A model generated the notes under the pieces. That model did no database searches and had not been told where the DNA came from. It saw only the letters and a list, made by a program, of their open reading frames with translations. A program made the position numbers and the translations under genes. Of a stretch of 64,000 bases of DNA, positions 1-12,445 are shown one piece after another. The first letter of the stretch is position 1, and each line of letters opens with the position of its first letter. The DNA is from Liolophura sinensis. Taxonomy: Eukaryota; Mollusca; Polyplacophora; Chitonida; Chitonidae. Location of the stretch: NCBI RefSeq assembly GCF_032854445.1, contig NC_088304.1:17581850-17645849 (forward strand), given 5' to 3'.

Positions 1-869
1 CACCATGCAAAAATTATTTTCACGTGTCTTTTTCTCCTTAAGGAAAAGCTGAAAAAAATGGTGAAGACCACATTTAGAATAACTTTTTGCACTCTTTCAT
101 TGGAACTCTGTCATTTTTATGTTTTCTCCGCCTTTAACACACTGTTTTCACTTTTATTTTGATACACCTGGTATTGGCTGTATATATTATAGATCAAGTT
201 GAAAGGTTGTAAGTTCAATGCATTGTTTACAGTAGATCTATCCATAAATCTCATCTGGTTTACAACAACATTGACATAGATTTACATGAGGGTTTCTAGC
301 TGTTGATCAAAATTTAGTGCTACTCTTTTTCTGTGCAATTTAGAGCTTTTCATGTGCCTACACATTACAAATTCTACCCCAGGAAGCATCAGTCAGTACA
401 TAAGTGGGTTTGTTGTCCCATAGCCAAGACATGCAAATGTTAGGGGCAGCCATCTGGACTAATCAAGGGGAAAATATATTCATGCTCTCTGATTGGTGAA
501 CATTTACAAAAAAAAATGGGAAATCAGTATAGGTTGAGGCAAAGGTTCTTATTTATTTAGTTAACAAACATTTTTTTTTTGCACATGCACAAACATATAT
601 AATCTTGTAGTCACCATTTGTTTGAAGTGAAATGTCTAAATCTGATGTCTTATTTTAAGCCCTTCCAAGTGGCTGAGGTGTAGCTGAGGGACATGATCAC
701 TTAATTTTTCAAAACTCTTAAAGTGTCTAAGGTGTACGAGGAGTACATCATTCTTTTTTTTTTTTTTAACTTTCAAAATTTCTGAGTAATACCTGAGGTA
801 TACATGTGTCATTATCTCATTATCTCATATTCAAAAAGTCTTCTGTTCCCGAGATTTGTCTAGACATAT

Positions 870-985
870 GACTGAGGTATACTTTGGGTACACCTCATCT
901 ATACCTCACACTGGGGTGTATATGAGGTGTTCGCCCAAATACACCTCATCTATACCTCAGACTGAGGTGTACACCTCAAGTCTAT
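870..985. repeat. Direct and inverted repeats of ACACCTCAT/ATGAGGTGT type
   Basis: The block ACACCTCATCTATACCTCA occurs twice about 51 bp apart, and each copy pairs with a following GGTGTA(TATGAG)GTGT-like segment, so it can form hairpins. No family recognised. Confidence 0.6.
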
Positions 986-1150
986 AAGGGGGCTGGCTGT
1001 TGGAGTCCTTTAAAGTGAAATATGGTAATCACGTTAAGGGTTAAAGGGGTTTTTTTTCATGTTACGCCACCCATATTAGGAGTATCCTTGATATATGTGA
1101 GTACTCATGATGTTTGAAACAAATTTTCAAATTTATGCTTGACTAGTTAT

Positions 1151-1215
1151 CTGATGTGTGTTTTACGCTGCACTCAAGAATATTTCACGTGTACGACAAC
1201 CGCCAGCGTTACTAT
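1151..1215 (-). mobile_element. SINE fragment (tail-side body)
   Basis: TTTTACGCTGCACTCAAGAA and the following bases match the SINE body seen in full at 23781-24038. It is diverged and short. Confidence 0.7.
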
Positions 1216-1639
1216 GAAACATAACCAGCAGGTCTACAGAATGGAGCTCTGAGCTGCTTTTAATACACACGTTGAGAATTTTTTCCCTTCATAATCAAAA
1301 CTGTTTTTTTATTTTTTATTTCCTAATTATGAAAACACCTTTTCCTTCAGCTGAGAGGAGGAAGCAGAAATTAAAGTAAAATAGGGCCTAGTGTAGTCAG
1401 TAAAATTCCAAAGTTTCTAGATTACAGCTTTTCCATCTGCTTAACATCATAATGGGTGGAATATTTTTCTGAAATAATTACGAAAACAGGAAAAAAAAAA
1501 AAATTATCCATGTACAAATACATCATGAATTTTTCTCCTTTGATGTTAGATAATTTTCTTTTATAATTGAAATCTACTTAGTATTTCAGTTATACTCCAT
1601 AAGTGCCAACCCAAGACATTAATTTACCTTCTTGTCGAT

Positions 1640-2013
1640 CCTCGATAACCTTTCTGATCTGCAGCATTGGAATTTGAAACCGAGGTGGTAGATCCAGAGT
1701 CAGTCCTGGGTTGGGTCACACCTAAGATCTTAGAACAGGAAGTTGTAGCTTCCTTTGCTTGGCATTCAACATTAAGGTGATAGTGCAATGACTTGTTCAC
1801 CCATATTGATCAGTATAGTGGCTCGAGTGGGGCTGCTTACTTGCCTTTGGTAAGTCGTCTCAGTGAAGTAGCACTAGATAAAAGAGCGGTGAAAATCCGC
1901 CCTGCAACAAGGAGGCACATTACATGCACTTAATGGGCTCCTTCGTCATCATATAACGGAAAAATTGTAAAGTTGGAAGTTAGGTCGTAAAAAAGCAGTC
2001 ACTCGCTCATCAC
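1640..2013 (-). mobile_element. Second interspersed repeat family, left copy
   Basis: Reverse-complemented, 1775-2013 matches 63774-64000: a GAGTGA head, TTATATGATGACGAAGGA, TGTAATGTGCCTCCTTGTTG, and TTTTATCTAGTGCT. It probably extends to about 1640 (GACCCAACCCAGGAC side). It looks like a SINE or other non-autonomous element; no family name assigned. Confidence 0.7.
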
Positions 2014-2601
2014 AAACAGGCATTGCGCTAGCTCCGTGTAAAAGTGTCCCTGTAAACATGGATAACAGGCAAACATCATGGTGTAATTTAACAGTGTCCT
2101 TGTCTGTGTTTATTGTCACATCCTGACTAAATCATGTGATCCGTAAGAGATATAGAAAAATGTCGGGTTGAAGGATCCATAACATATGTTAACCATAAGT
2201 TATTGAGAATGCAGTTAAAATGTTTTTTACATTTCTTGGTCAAGCCTTTATGGTCATGATTTTTTTTTCCATAATATAAATGGATTCATTCTGTGGGAAT
2301 TCGTCAGACCTGCATGCATACACATAACATGTACTAAGTGAACAAAATCTGGGAATACCATGTCCATAGCTTTAAGAATAGGAGGCCGTGTATATTCTAA
2401 TGTAATAAGAAAATGAGTTTGTGTGTGACCCTTTTTACTGAAAGCCAGACCGATTCCTAGGGTTTTGGTTTACGGGATTCATGACTTGAGCTGTAAATCT
2501 GAGTGGGTGGTACAGGATTAAAGATGTGCTGATGGAGTAGAAATTTAGACTTTGTAGTTTCAAAGTTTTAAAGCAAATCACTACACTGATTTTGTTTTCA
2601 G

Positions 2602-3001
2602 GAACTTGTCAGACAAGGCGAGCAGCTGGACAATATTGAGAAGAAAAACGATGAGATGAGTGACATGATGACTACCTCTCAGAAACATTTAAACAGTATC
2701 AAGAGTGTGTTTGGTGGCTTCAAGAACTGGTGGTCAGGTGGTAAGAAATCTCACCCAGAAACCGAGCAGCCCAGACAGAGTAAGCTGAGAGAAACGGTAG
2801 AGAGAGAGAGGCAGTCGGGTCCTCACCCAGCCTTGAAGTTAAAAAGTGAGGACGGACGAGGCTTTTACGACAATGACGAAGATTTGGACAGCCGTTTTAT
2901 GGCAGGGTCGAGAGTCAGCAGCCAAACACAGCGACACAATGGGCCAATGCTACAGAAGGTTACAAACAGTGAAAAGGAAAAGCGATTAGAGAAGAATTTA
3001 G
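2602..3001 (+). CDS. SNAP29: SNAP29 penultimate coding exon
   Basis: The exon follows a TTTGTTTTCAG acceptor and ends at TTTAG/GTAAGT. It opens in phase 0 with ELVRQGEQLDNIEKKNDEM, the end of the Qb SNARE helix, and continues through SIKSVFGGFKNWW, a family hallmark. The rest is a polar, probably disordered linker. It ends in phase 1 (133 codons plus one base). Confidence 0.93.
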
Positions 3002-4193
3002 GTAAGTTTGATATCTGATACCTGTACCCTGATACATCCATACATACAAGTACAATTGATAGATGATGATGATGACCTACCATGCCTACATGTATGTAGG
3101 AAGGCCGATCAAGGAAACTGCATTCCCATTATTACCATTAGAGTCAGATAATGTGTGCATTTCCAGCATGGAAATACAAATTCACCCAGACTCTCTATCA
3201 GGCCCTTGGCCAATGGGTTGACCTCAAATGTTTGAATCCAGCCACCCCTGTCTCTACTGCAAGTAGAGGTGTGTCATTTACCTGTTAGTGTACATGTAAC
3301 TGATGAAAGTTGATGGTTAAGGGTTTATTCCATGAACTCCCCCCATAAGCCTCACAGCACTCGCACTCCACCCATAAGCCTCACTGCACTCACACTCCAC
3401 CCATAAGCCTCACTGCACTCACACTTCACCCATAAGCCTGACAGGACTCACCCTTCACCCATAAGCCTCACTGCACTCACACTCCACCCATAATCCTCAC
3501 TGCACTCACACTCCACCCATAGGCCTCACTGCAGTCACACTCCACCAATAAGCCTCACTGCAGTCACACTCCACCCATAAGCCTCGCTGCAGTCACACAC
3601 CACCCATAAGCCTCACTGCAGACACACTCCACCCATAAGCCTCACTGCAGTCATACAGTGTATATGCAGTGAAGAATTCTTCAATATGGTGTTGAGCACT
3701 GATCTATCAGTCAGCTAAAAGTATGGATTGACTCTAAATATAGTACAAAAGGTACAAGTCAGTGCATAAACATAGGAAAGTTAGAAACAGTGCTTGTGAA
3801 ACATAAAAGTATGTGTCTGTGAGGAGAGATGTGTATAATTAGCAGGAATCTACATGTAGGTGACTAAATACACTGTGAATAAATGCTGTCAAGAATGAAA
3901 ATATCCTTTTTGGTACATACTTGTGATAGTTACAATGCCCTTTAAGGGATCTGTCCTACAGTGCACACTATTCGGTGTCATTTTTTATGTCTTGTGTGTA
4001 CATGTATGTTCTTTCTCATTTTGTAGATATGATGTCTGATGGAATGTCAAAATTAAGGATGTTGGCAATGAACCTCGGGGATGAGATAGACACACAAAAT
4101 GACCAGTTAGACAGGATCAATACCAAAGTGGACAAAAATGAGACACTTTTGGACAACCAGAATGCACAAATGAGGAAAATTCTTTACAAGTGA
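2602..4193 (+). CDS. SNAP29: SNAP29-like t-SNARE, 3' part of gene (two last coding exons)
   Basis: Joining 2602-3001 to 4027-4193 gives 187 residues and a TGA stop at 4191-4193. The piece starts in the middle of the first (Qb) SNARE helix, passes the conserved SQKHLNSIKSVFGG block, a charged linker with a SEKEKRLEKNL segment, and ends with the second (Qc) SNARE helix (NLGDEIDTQNDQLDRINTKV). That block and the helix order match animal SNAP29 better than SNAP25: I see no palmitoylated cysteine cluster in the linker, as known for SNAP29. The family forms four-helix SNARE bundles with syntaxin and VAMP in membrane fusion, including autophagosome-lysosome fusion. The intron 3002-4026 is GT-AG and phase 1. 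The N-terminal exon(s) with the start codon must lie to the left of the window or were not recognised in 1-2601. The gene converges on BCR. Confidence 0.93.
3337..3654. repeat. 29-bp minisatellite in the SNAP29 intron
   Basis: About 11 units of CCCATAAGCCTCACTGCACT-type sequence with 29-bp spacing. Confidence 0.9.
4027..4193 (+). CDS. SNAP29: SNAP29 last coding exon (Qc SNARE helix)
   Basis: The acceptor is TCATTTTGTAG. The split codon G/AT restores Asp, after which MMSDGMSKLRMLAMNLGDE runs into the heptad-patterned helix with the zero-layer glutamine in the DEIDTQNDQLDRI stretch. The protein ends MRKILYK, with no transmembrane segment, as expected for SNAP-type SNAREs. Confidence 0.93.
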
Positions 4194-4810
4194 TACTTCA
4201 CTGCTGTGCATCTCATTGGACTAGTGTGATTACGCCATCTTAGCTTCTGGCCTGTAACAATTTAGCGCAAAGATCATAGTGTGAGGTTTGCTACGTGCAG
4301 AACAAGCCTATATGGAAAAACATCCAAAACATCCAGAAAAACTAGGGTCGGTCAGTCCAGACATCATTTTTATGCACCCCTCTACAAGGTTGGAGGGGGA
4401 GGTATACTGGAATCACGCTGTCTGTCCATTTCGTTGATGTATCTCTGCCTAAACTACTGCACCGATTTTGATGACAGTTACCATACCATTTGTCTCTTAT
4501 CTGAACTTCTTACTGCCACATTTCTCCATTCAGACTGGTTGTACCAGCAGTGCAATCAACCAAGACCATTAATGGTCCATGAAGCAATTTGTGCGTAGCC
4601 AAACTAAGCAACCTGACATCCTGTCAATTCTTTTAAGAATTTCTTTCTTTTGTTTGTTGAAATGTTGGGGGATGGAGGTAGGGATATTTCTGAAATCTGG
4701 ATTCTAGTTTATTCTGGCTAATGAAAGACAGCGATTAACATGGAGAGAAAAAACTTTTCATTTTTAAAAATTTTATCAAAAGACCAATAAATTTAGAGTA
4801 TGAAAACCCC
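4194..4810 (+). other. Probable SNAP29 3' UTR with AATAAA
   Basis: This is non-coding sequence directly after the stop. An AATAAA hexamer lies at 4786-4791, followed by a long T-run at about 4827-4848. The stretch 4375-4480 (GGAGGGGGAGGTATACTGG and onward) resembles a dispersed invertebrate repeat rather than a gene; an open frame over it is unlikely to be coding. The real cleavage site is unknown. Confidence 0.5.
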
Positions 4811-5129
4811 CTCCCCCCATCCTCTTTTTTTTTTTTTTTTTTTTTTTTAAGGGTCTGTTGGATTAACCCCAAAATACATACTTTTGATGATTAGATGGTT
4901 AGATGACAAATTTGCAGCAGATCGTATATATGTGTTGGGATTATTATACACTCTATCTGTTACCCATTGTATCATGTACAGTTTGTACTTGGGTATTAAC
5001 ATGATAAGATGTCGTCCATCTTTTCATTACATATATGTGCATGCATATGCATATAATATAGAGTTTAATGAACTGTCAAGCAAGCTGTCCAAAGGAAGGA
5101 AAAAAAGGAATAGTTGTGCATGTAGATGG

Positions 5130-5262
5130 TTAATGTGCATGTGTAAATACATGTAGATGCTTAATGTGCATGTGTAAATACATGTAGATGCTTAATGTGC
5201 ATGTGTAAATACATGTAGATGCTTAATGTGCATGTGTAAATACATGTAGATGCTTAATGTAT
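5130..5262. repeat. 31-bp minisatellite, about 4 units
   Basis: Near-perfect units of TTAATGTGCATGTGTAAATA plus ACATGTAGATGC. Confidence 0.9.
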
Positions 5263-6103
5263 AGATGTATATATTTTATCAATGATTTCACACAGAATGG
5301 TAACACATTCAAGCTAGTGTACATGCAAGAATAATGCAGTCTTTTGGCAGTAAAATAATTGCTGTGTTGCATACAAATGTAGGAATGTAAATGTAGGAAT
5401 GTATTGTTGGGGTGGCTTAACTTGAACGCTTTTTACACTTTACTCGGTAATTCCCACAGATTGTCAGAATGTACAATATCGCAAGGCTCAGCATAAATGG
5501 ATTTGAAATAAGAAAACAAACAACAACAGGATACTATGCTGTTTATTTTGACAGCCTTTGAACAGCAGCTTTTAGAGGTATAAGATGACCAGTCCACTTG
5601 GCACACCATCAAGTATGACTGTATCAAAATCAGAATATATGCTGGTACATCTTGATTCAAAATTGTCAGCCATTGTGTATTTTGAAAATAAGATCTTCAG
5701 CCATGCCATTCTGTGCCCATGGGTTTTAGTTTTATAATGTTTGATGTCACATCATTCTGACTGACCATTTCTACCATTGATTTTGAAAACTTTAGTTGTG
5801 GTGCACCGGTAACTACATGTATGTTCCGTTCAGGACTAGATTTTCCTGTCAAACCCGGATCAAATTTACTGCAGGTTATAAATCAATACAGGTAGATTCT
5901 GTGCTGTATCTGCCTCTCTGCCTCATTGTCATGTGACTGAAAAAGCATGAAAAATACATACGTGTACATATACATACTTTACAGTGGGTAGTGCATGTAC
6001 TTCATCAGCGACACTTCTGGTGATTCATTCTAAAAAAAAAAAAACTGTACAAGATTAAAATCACCATGTCACATGCCTGTATTCTTAAATACTTTCTTTA
6101 TTC

Positions 6104-6258
6104 TCCGGCCGTACGTGGGAAGGTCTGCCAGCAACCTTCGGATGGTCGTGGGTTTCCCGCGGGCTCTGCCTGGTTTCCGCCCACTATGATGCTGGCCGCC
6201 GTCGTATAAGTGAAATATTCTTGAGTACGGCATAAAACACCAATCAAATAAATAAATT
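6104..6258 (+). mobile_element. SINE, 5'-truncated
   Basis: It begins at the CGGCCGTACGTGGGAAGG part of the body and ends in CAATCAAATAAATAAATTAA. The tRNA-like head is missing. Confidence 0.85.
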
Positions 6259-7493
6259 AAATTTTTTCTTATCTATTCCAATAAATCCCAACATGCTGAA
6301 GGTATTAGACTTTACAGCCATTTTCAGTACATGTATGCATGGGCGTTAGGGTAGAGAAATGCTAAATATGCACTATGAATTAATGTCCTCAGTGAGAGAA
6401 ACGCAGATTGAATTGGTTGTGATTTTAAACTATTCAGTATTTTACATGTGATATGCATGTAGTCGAAACATTGTATCAGATCCATAATATCCAAATGTTA
6501 GGTTTTCCTGGGGGACATGTTGCAACCGTATGGCAGAGATGTTTGTCTTTGAATCATCTGACAGACACTTTGTGTTGGTTCATTCCATCTTTGTAGACAT
6601 GGTACAGATGGTTTTTTTTGGTTTTTTTCACACACTCTTGTCTCCACTATTCATGGGGCCTTGCTTCGACAATTAGAAGTTGACATTGTCCATATAGGGC
6701 TCAATAGATGCTTTCAAATGCATTTAATTGCTGTCATGCTACCAAAAAGTTGTACTCACTGATCTGATTTTGCAGATGCAGATCTGCGCTTCACTTGTGG
6801 AAAAGTTAATCAGTGTGCACTCTGGTTTCCTCTACACAAAATGATCGCTGTTGCATATTGCATGCTTTTGGAATACAGCATAAAACACTAATCCATCAAA
6901 GACATCAACATTTCATGATATTATTTACGCACTGGTATTCCGTGTGTATAACTGTATTTATGCCCAGAGTCCATTTTGTGTTTTATAAATATCAAGAAAT
7001 ATATTTAATAGCATGTGTATTAAAACTGTTAAGTGTTATGGTTTTCACATTTCTTACCTTTATTTAGCTTACCTTGTAAGCAATATTTTCACATGTATAA
7101 TTGTTATGTCTTATTACATACGGTGTTGAATAGTAAAGAGCTTAGTACACGTGTCTGTGCATCAGAGCTTTTGTTTTCTATAACCAGCAAATACTTAGTT
7201 TTATCATGCTCCACGAAACAATGGATCATAGACTGAATTTGTAGCCGTAGTGTAGCAACACGAAAACATTGCCATGGTATGTAATCAGTCAGTAAACTTA
7301 GTGTGCAATTGATGTGTAAAATGGACAGTATAAGCAAGTCCTTGCAGTTTGTACCTGTATGTAAATGCATGTACACATTTTCATGTGAATTTGCTTCTTT
7401 TATTTAAAACAAAAAATTTTCTCCGATGTATTGTACATGCATGTATCATGTACATGTGTATATATGTTATATTTGTACATTATAACATAGCTG

Positions 7494-7567
7494 TATGTAT
7501 GTGTGTATGTATGTGTGTGTGTGGTTGTATGTGTGTGTATGTGTGTGCGTGCGTGCGTGCGTGCGTA

Positions 7568-7604
<37 letters not shown>

Positions 7605-7692
7605 ATGTAATGTATGTATGTATGTGTGTATGTGTGTGTGTATGTATGTATGTGTGTATGTGTGTATGTATGTATGTATGTATGTATGTATG
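7494..7692. repeat. TG/TATG/TGCG microsatellite
   Basis: Compound low-complexity tract, about 200 bp, of TGTG, TATG and TGCG steps. Confidence 0.95.
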
Positions 7693-8188
7693 GTTGCTGC
7701 CTGGTCAGGCTGTCAGAGACCACAAACCCTGGCTGGAACAACAAGATCATTCAAACTGAGCGAGCTCACTGAACTCTGTCTTTACCTCAGGAACTCTGTC
7801 AATTACCATTTATGGCTTGATGTTTTTAACTCAAACAAATTGCCCACTGTCATGTTAGTGCAGTGTAAAGTACAGTACATATACCTGTAGATTACAAGTA
7901 AATAGATTTGTGTATTCATGAAACACATGTAGCATGGGAATGATTGTTTATGTGAGGTATAATGCTAAGGTGACATTCAGCAGGATCAAATTCATGGGTA
8001 ATTTATGATTGTTGATTTTTTGTTCTTTTCAATGTGCAACACCTAGCTTGTGCTTCAGTATTCATATTTGGAGGGGAGAAGATTTAAATTAATATATAAA
8101 CTACAGAACTGGTATTAAAGAAATCCTATTCATACTCTATTTAATCATGTTGTTGTTGTTTGGTCTTTGTACCTGCTGACCTGATATC

Positions 8189-8408
8189 GTCATGTTGCTG
8201 GCACAGTACATGCCTGCTCGTTACATGAATGTTCATATATCTGGAATTCACAGTCTTTGTGAATGTCAAACCAGACAACCATGTATATGTACTGCTTTGT
8301 CGTCATATTGCTTGCACTGTACTTGCCCACTCGTTACAGTGAACGTTCATATATCTGGAGTTCACGGTCTTTGTGAATGTCAAACCTGACAAACATGTGT
8401 ATGCACTG
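8189..8408. repeat. Two-copy tandem repeat, about 111 bp
   Basis: Both copies carry GTTCATATATCTGGA and TTTGTGAATGTCAAACC. They differ at several sites. Confidence 0.85.
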
Positions 8409-8804
8409 CCTAGATATTTACTAAATGGAAATCTGAGATATTTAATACACTGTTATCTGGGAATCTGCTGAACGGCAGCTCAGCATCTGAAAATTAATAA
8501 CAGTTCATTTTGCCATGGAAACACTGGCATTTGCTTGAATTAGGGGAAATAACTAAATTTATCAACTGGGGAAAAGGCCTTGGCCAAGTTGTTATTAAAA
8601 GTGCTTGTCTCAATACATAGGACACACGAGGTACAAGTTTACATGTCTATGTGTGGACAGTAAATATATAGATTCTGCGGCCTTCACTATAGCTGTTTTT
8701 TAAGTGCGCAGTTTATAGTTTTCTGAAGACCATTAATTTTGTCTTCCTTCAGCTGTGTTTTATGATGTGCATATCTGTCCATCATACATGGGAAGGTTCA
8801 TCAG

Positions 8805-9345
8805 GTACACATGTACCTTTAGACCAGCCTACCAGGTACCCTGATGGTGGTGTTGTGTCAGGGTAAAACAGTCACGTACAATGTACATGTACCTTCAGAC
8901 AAGCCTACCAGGAACCCTGATGGTGGTGTTGTGGCAGGGTAAGACAGTCAGGTACAATGTACATGTACCTTTAGACAAGCCTGCCAAGAACCCTGATGGT
9001 GTTGTTGTGTCAGGGTAAGACAGTCAGGTACAATGTACATGTACCTTTAGACCAGCCTACCAGAAACCCTGATGGTGGTGTTGTGTCAGGGTAAGACAGT
9101 CAGGTACAATGTACATGTACCTTCAGACAAGCCTGCCAGGAACCCTGAAGGTGGTGTTGTGTCAGGGTAAGACACAGTCAGTTACAATGTACATGTACCT
9201 TTAGACCAGCCTGCCGGGACCCTGATGGTGCTGTTGTGTCAGGGTGAGACACAGTCAGTTACAATGTACATGTACCTTTAGACCAGCCTACCAGGGACCC
9301 TGATGGTGCTGTTGTAGAATATACATGTACCTTCAGACCATCTGA
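8805..9345. repeat. 76-78 bp minisatellite, diverged left part
   Basis: ATGTACCTT recurs at 8811, 8887, 8963, 9039, 9115, 9193, 9270 and 9324. Units carry CCCTGATGGTGGTGTTGTG. It leads directly into the 78-bp array and shares CAGGGTAAGACA and ACATGTACCTTCAGACCA with it, so both come from one ancestor. Confidence 0.9.
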
Positions 9346-11078
9346 CAAGTCCTTGCTGACATGTCAGGGTAAGACACCATCAGGTAGAATGTACATGTGC
9401 CTTCAGGCCATGCGACAAGGGACCCTGTCCTTGCTGACATGTCAGGGTAAGACACCATCAGGTGGAACGCACATGTACCTTCAGGCCATCCGACAAGGGG
9501 CCCTGTCCTTGCTGACATGTCAGGCTAAGACACCATCAGGTAGAATGTACATGTACCTTCAGGCCATCCAACAAGGGGCCCTGTCCTTGCTGACATGTCA
9601 GGGTAAGACACCATCAGGTAGAATGTACATGTACCTTCAGGCCATCCGACAAGGGGCCCTGTCCTTGCTGACATGTCAGGGTAAGACACCATCAGGTAGA
9701 ATGTACATGTACCTTCAGGCCATCCGACAAGAGGCCCTGTCCTTGCTGACATGTCAGGGTAAGACACCATCAGGTAGAATGTACGTGTACCTTCAGACCA
9801 CCCAACAAGAGACCCAGTCCTTGCTGACATGTCAGGGTAAGACACCATCAAGTGGAACGCACATGTACCTTCAGGCCATCCAACAAGAGACCCAGTCCTT
9901 GCTGACATGTCAGGGTAAGACACCATCAGGTGGAACGCACATGTACTTTCAGGCCATCCAACAAGGGACCTGTCCTTGCTGACATGTCAGGGTAAGACAC
10001 CATCAGGTAGAACGCACATGTACCTTCAGACCATCCGACAAGGGGCCCTGTCCTTGCTGACATGTCAGGGTAAGACACCATCAGGTAGAACGCACATGTA
10101 CCTTCAGACCATCCGACAAGGGACCCTGTCCTTGCTGACATGTCAGGGTAAGACACCATCAGGTAGAACGCACATGTACCTTCAGACCATACGACAAGGG
10201 ACCCTGTCCTTGCTGACATGTCAGGGTAAGACACCATCAGGTAGAATGTACATGTACCTTCAGACCATCCGACAAGGGACCCTGTCCTTGCTGACATGTC
10301 AGGGTAAGACACCATCAGGTAGAACGCACATATACCTTCAGACCATCCAACAAGGGACCCTGTCCTTGCTGACATGTCAGGGTAAGACACCATCAGGTAG
10401 AACGCACATGTACCTTCAGACCATCCAACAAGGGACCCTGTCCTTGCTGACATGTCAGGGTAAGACACCATCAGGTAGAACGCACATATACCTTCAGACC
10501 ATCCAACAAGGGACCCTGTCCTTGCTGACATGTCAGGGTAAGACACCATCAGGTAGAACGCACATGTACCTTCAGACCATCCAACAAGGGACCCTGTCCT
10601 TGCTGACATGTCAGGGTAAGACACCATCAGGTAGAACGCACATATACCTTCAGACCATCCAACAAGGGACCCTGTCCTTGCTGACATGTCAGGGTAAGAC
10701 ACCATCAGGTAGAACGCACATGTACCTTCAGACCATCCAACAAGGGACCCTTTCCTTGCTGACATGTCAGGGTAAGACACCATCAGGTAGAACGCACATG
10801 GTACCTTCAGACCATCCAACAAGGGACCCTTTCCTTGCTGACATGTCAGGGTAAGACACCATCAGGTAGAACGCACATGTACCTTCAGACCATACAAGGG
10901 ACCCTGTCCTTGCTGACATATCAGGGTAAGACACCATCAGGTAGAACGCACATGTACCTTCAGACCATACGACAAGGGACCCTGTCCTTGCTGACATGTC
11001 AGGGTAAGACACCATCAGGTAGAATGTACATGTGCCTTCAGACCATCTGACAAGGGACCCTGTCCTTGCTGACACCAT
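9346..11078. repeat. 78-bp minisatellite, about 22 units
   Basis: Units contain TGACATGTCAGGGTAAGACA and CCTTCAGACCATC. Because 78 is a multiple of three and the unit lacks stops, long frames are open on both strands; these are not genes. From about 10320 to 10720 units alternate CACATATACC and CACATGTACC, a 156-bp dimer. Confidence 0.95.
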
Positions 11079-11920
11079 CCTAAAAACATATTTCTCAGAA
11101 TCCTGTAAAATATGCATCAAACTCCTTTTACCTGTCTCAACTGACCCACTAGCTACACTGTATTCATAATGTCCCATTTCCACAGGTAGCATATTACTGT
11201 CAGGTGGGTTCAGCTGGGAAGAGTCAACTTGATGAACACGAGTGTGTGAAACTTCAACAAAATGTCACTTGACATGGGGGTAATCATGTACCAATCAGCA
11301 AAACATTTCTGCATATAATTAACAAAGAGTTTTTTATTGTTAACATTTTATAAGCAAGAACCCTACACATACAAGTATGTATAGATGTATGTACATAGGC
11401 AAACTAAGACAAAAACAGAAAATCAAAAATCAAACCAAAAAAACATTGGTCCTCAAACCATAACTCAAATATTTGTAATTGGCTGCTACACTTTACCATG
11501 TTCAAAGGCTAAAAACACAATTAAATTAATGTTAAACTTCAGGCTATTTTAGGGGTGGGGGTTCGGGGTGGTACATGTATAATGATGTGTACGACTTCAT
11601 AACAAAGCAATGTAGATAGTATTCAGCAATTACTTTATGTGAGATTCCATGTTAAATCTAATAACACCTAGCTGTCATCACTTGTCATGTACGCAAACTT
11701 TGTACACAATAGTAATGGTAAAGGTAATCTAATTACTTCTCCTGAAAACGTCCTCACAAATTAAGATCTTGTGCAGATTGCAAATTCCTTCGCATGTTGG
11801 CTTTGGCAGTCGCATTCAAAATGTGGTTCCATAGAACAAATACATATACACTGTGAGCCTACATACACATCTTAAATTTTTAGTATGAGTGCAATACTAC
11901 ATGTGCTTGCATCACAGACA
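11079..11920. other. Intergenic, no feature recognised
   Basis: AT-rich unique sequence with A-runs near 11400-11450. No coding or repeat signal seen. Confidence 0.5.
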
Positions 11921-11929
11921 TGTACCCAT

Positions 11930-12445
11930 TCGTGCTCGCACTGCATTCATGCACCCACTTGGGCCCACATTGCAAACACGCACTTAAGTGGGCTCACACT
12001 GCAAACACGCACTTAAGTGGGCTCACACTGCAAACAAGCACCTATATGTGCTTGCACTGCATTCATGCACTCACGTGTGCTTGCACTGCATTCATCCACC
12101 CACTTGGGCTTGCAATGCATGTGGGCTCACACTGCAGATATGCACCTAAGTGGGCTCGCACTGCAAACATGCACCTACGTGGGCTCGCACTGCATTCATG
12201 CATTTATGTGCGCTTGCAATGCATTCATGCACCCACGTGTGCTTGTACTGCTAACATGCACCCACTTGGGCTTGCACTGCATGTGGGCTCACACTTCAGA
12301 CATGCACCTATGTGGAATCCCAATGCAAACACGCACCTATGTAGGCTCGCACTGCATTCGTGCACTTACGTGTGCTTGCAATGCATTCATGCACCTACGT
12401 GTGCTCGAACTGCATTCATGCACCTACGTGTGCTCATACTGCATA
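11930..12445. repeat. 29-bp minisatellite, irregular
   Basis: Diverged units of GCACTGCATTCATGCAC(C)TA with CGTGTGCTT; spacing 29 bp where clear (12385, 12414). About 17 units. Confidence 0.88.

Larger units (their letters stand above)
1..2601. other. Non-coding, probably SNAP29 upstream intron
   Basis: No coding exon recognised. It contains a fan of related direct/inverted repeats (870-985), a SINE fragment (1151-1215) and a copy of a second interspersed repeat (about 1640-2013). Confidence 0.5.
4850..7480. other. Intergenic, mostly unique sequence
   Basis: Apart from a 31-bp array at 5130-5260 and a SINE piece at 6104-6258, no feature was recognised. A trace of the SINE tail (CAGCATAAAACACTAAT) may lie near 6876. 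Confidence 0.5.

Noticed and set aside
2865-3083. Open frame opposite the SNAP29 exon
   Set aside because: Shadow of the coding exon.
4281-4598. 105-codon frame after SNAP29
   Set aside because: It lies in the probable 3' UTR and resembles a dispersed repeat; no domain.
9353-11192. Long open frames on both strands in the 78-bp array
   Set aside because: The unit is a multiple of three without stops, so frames are open on both strands at once; no domain, no unique sequence, no splice context.
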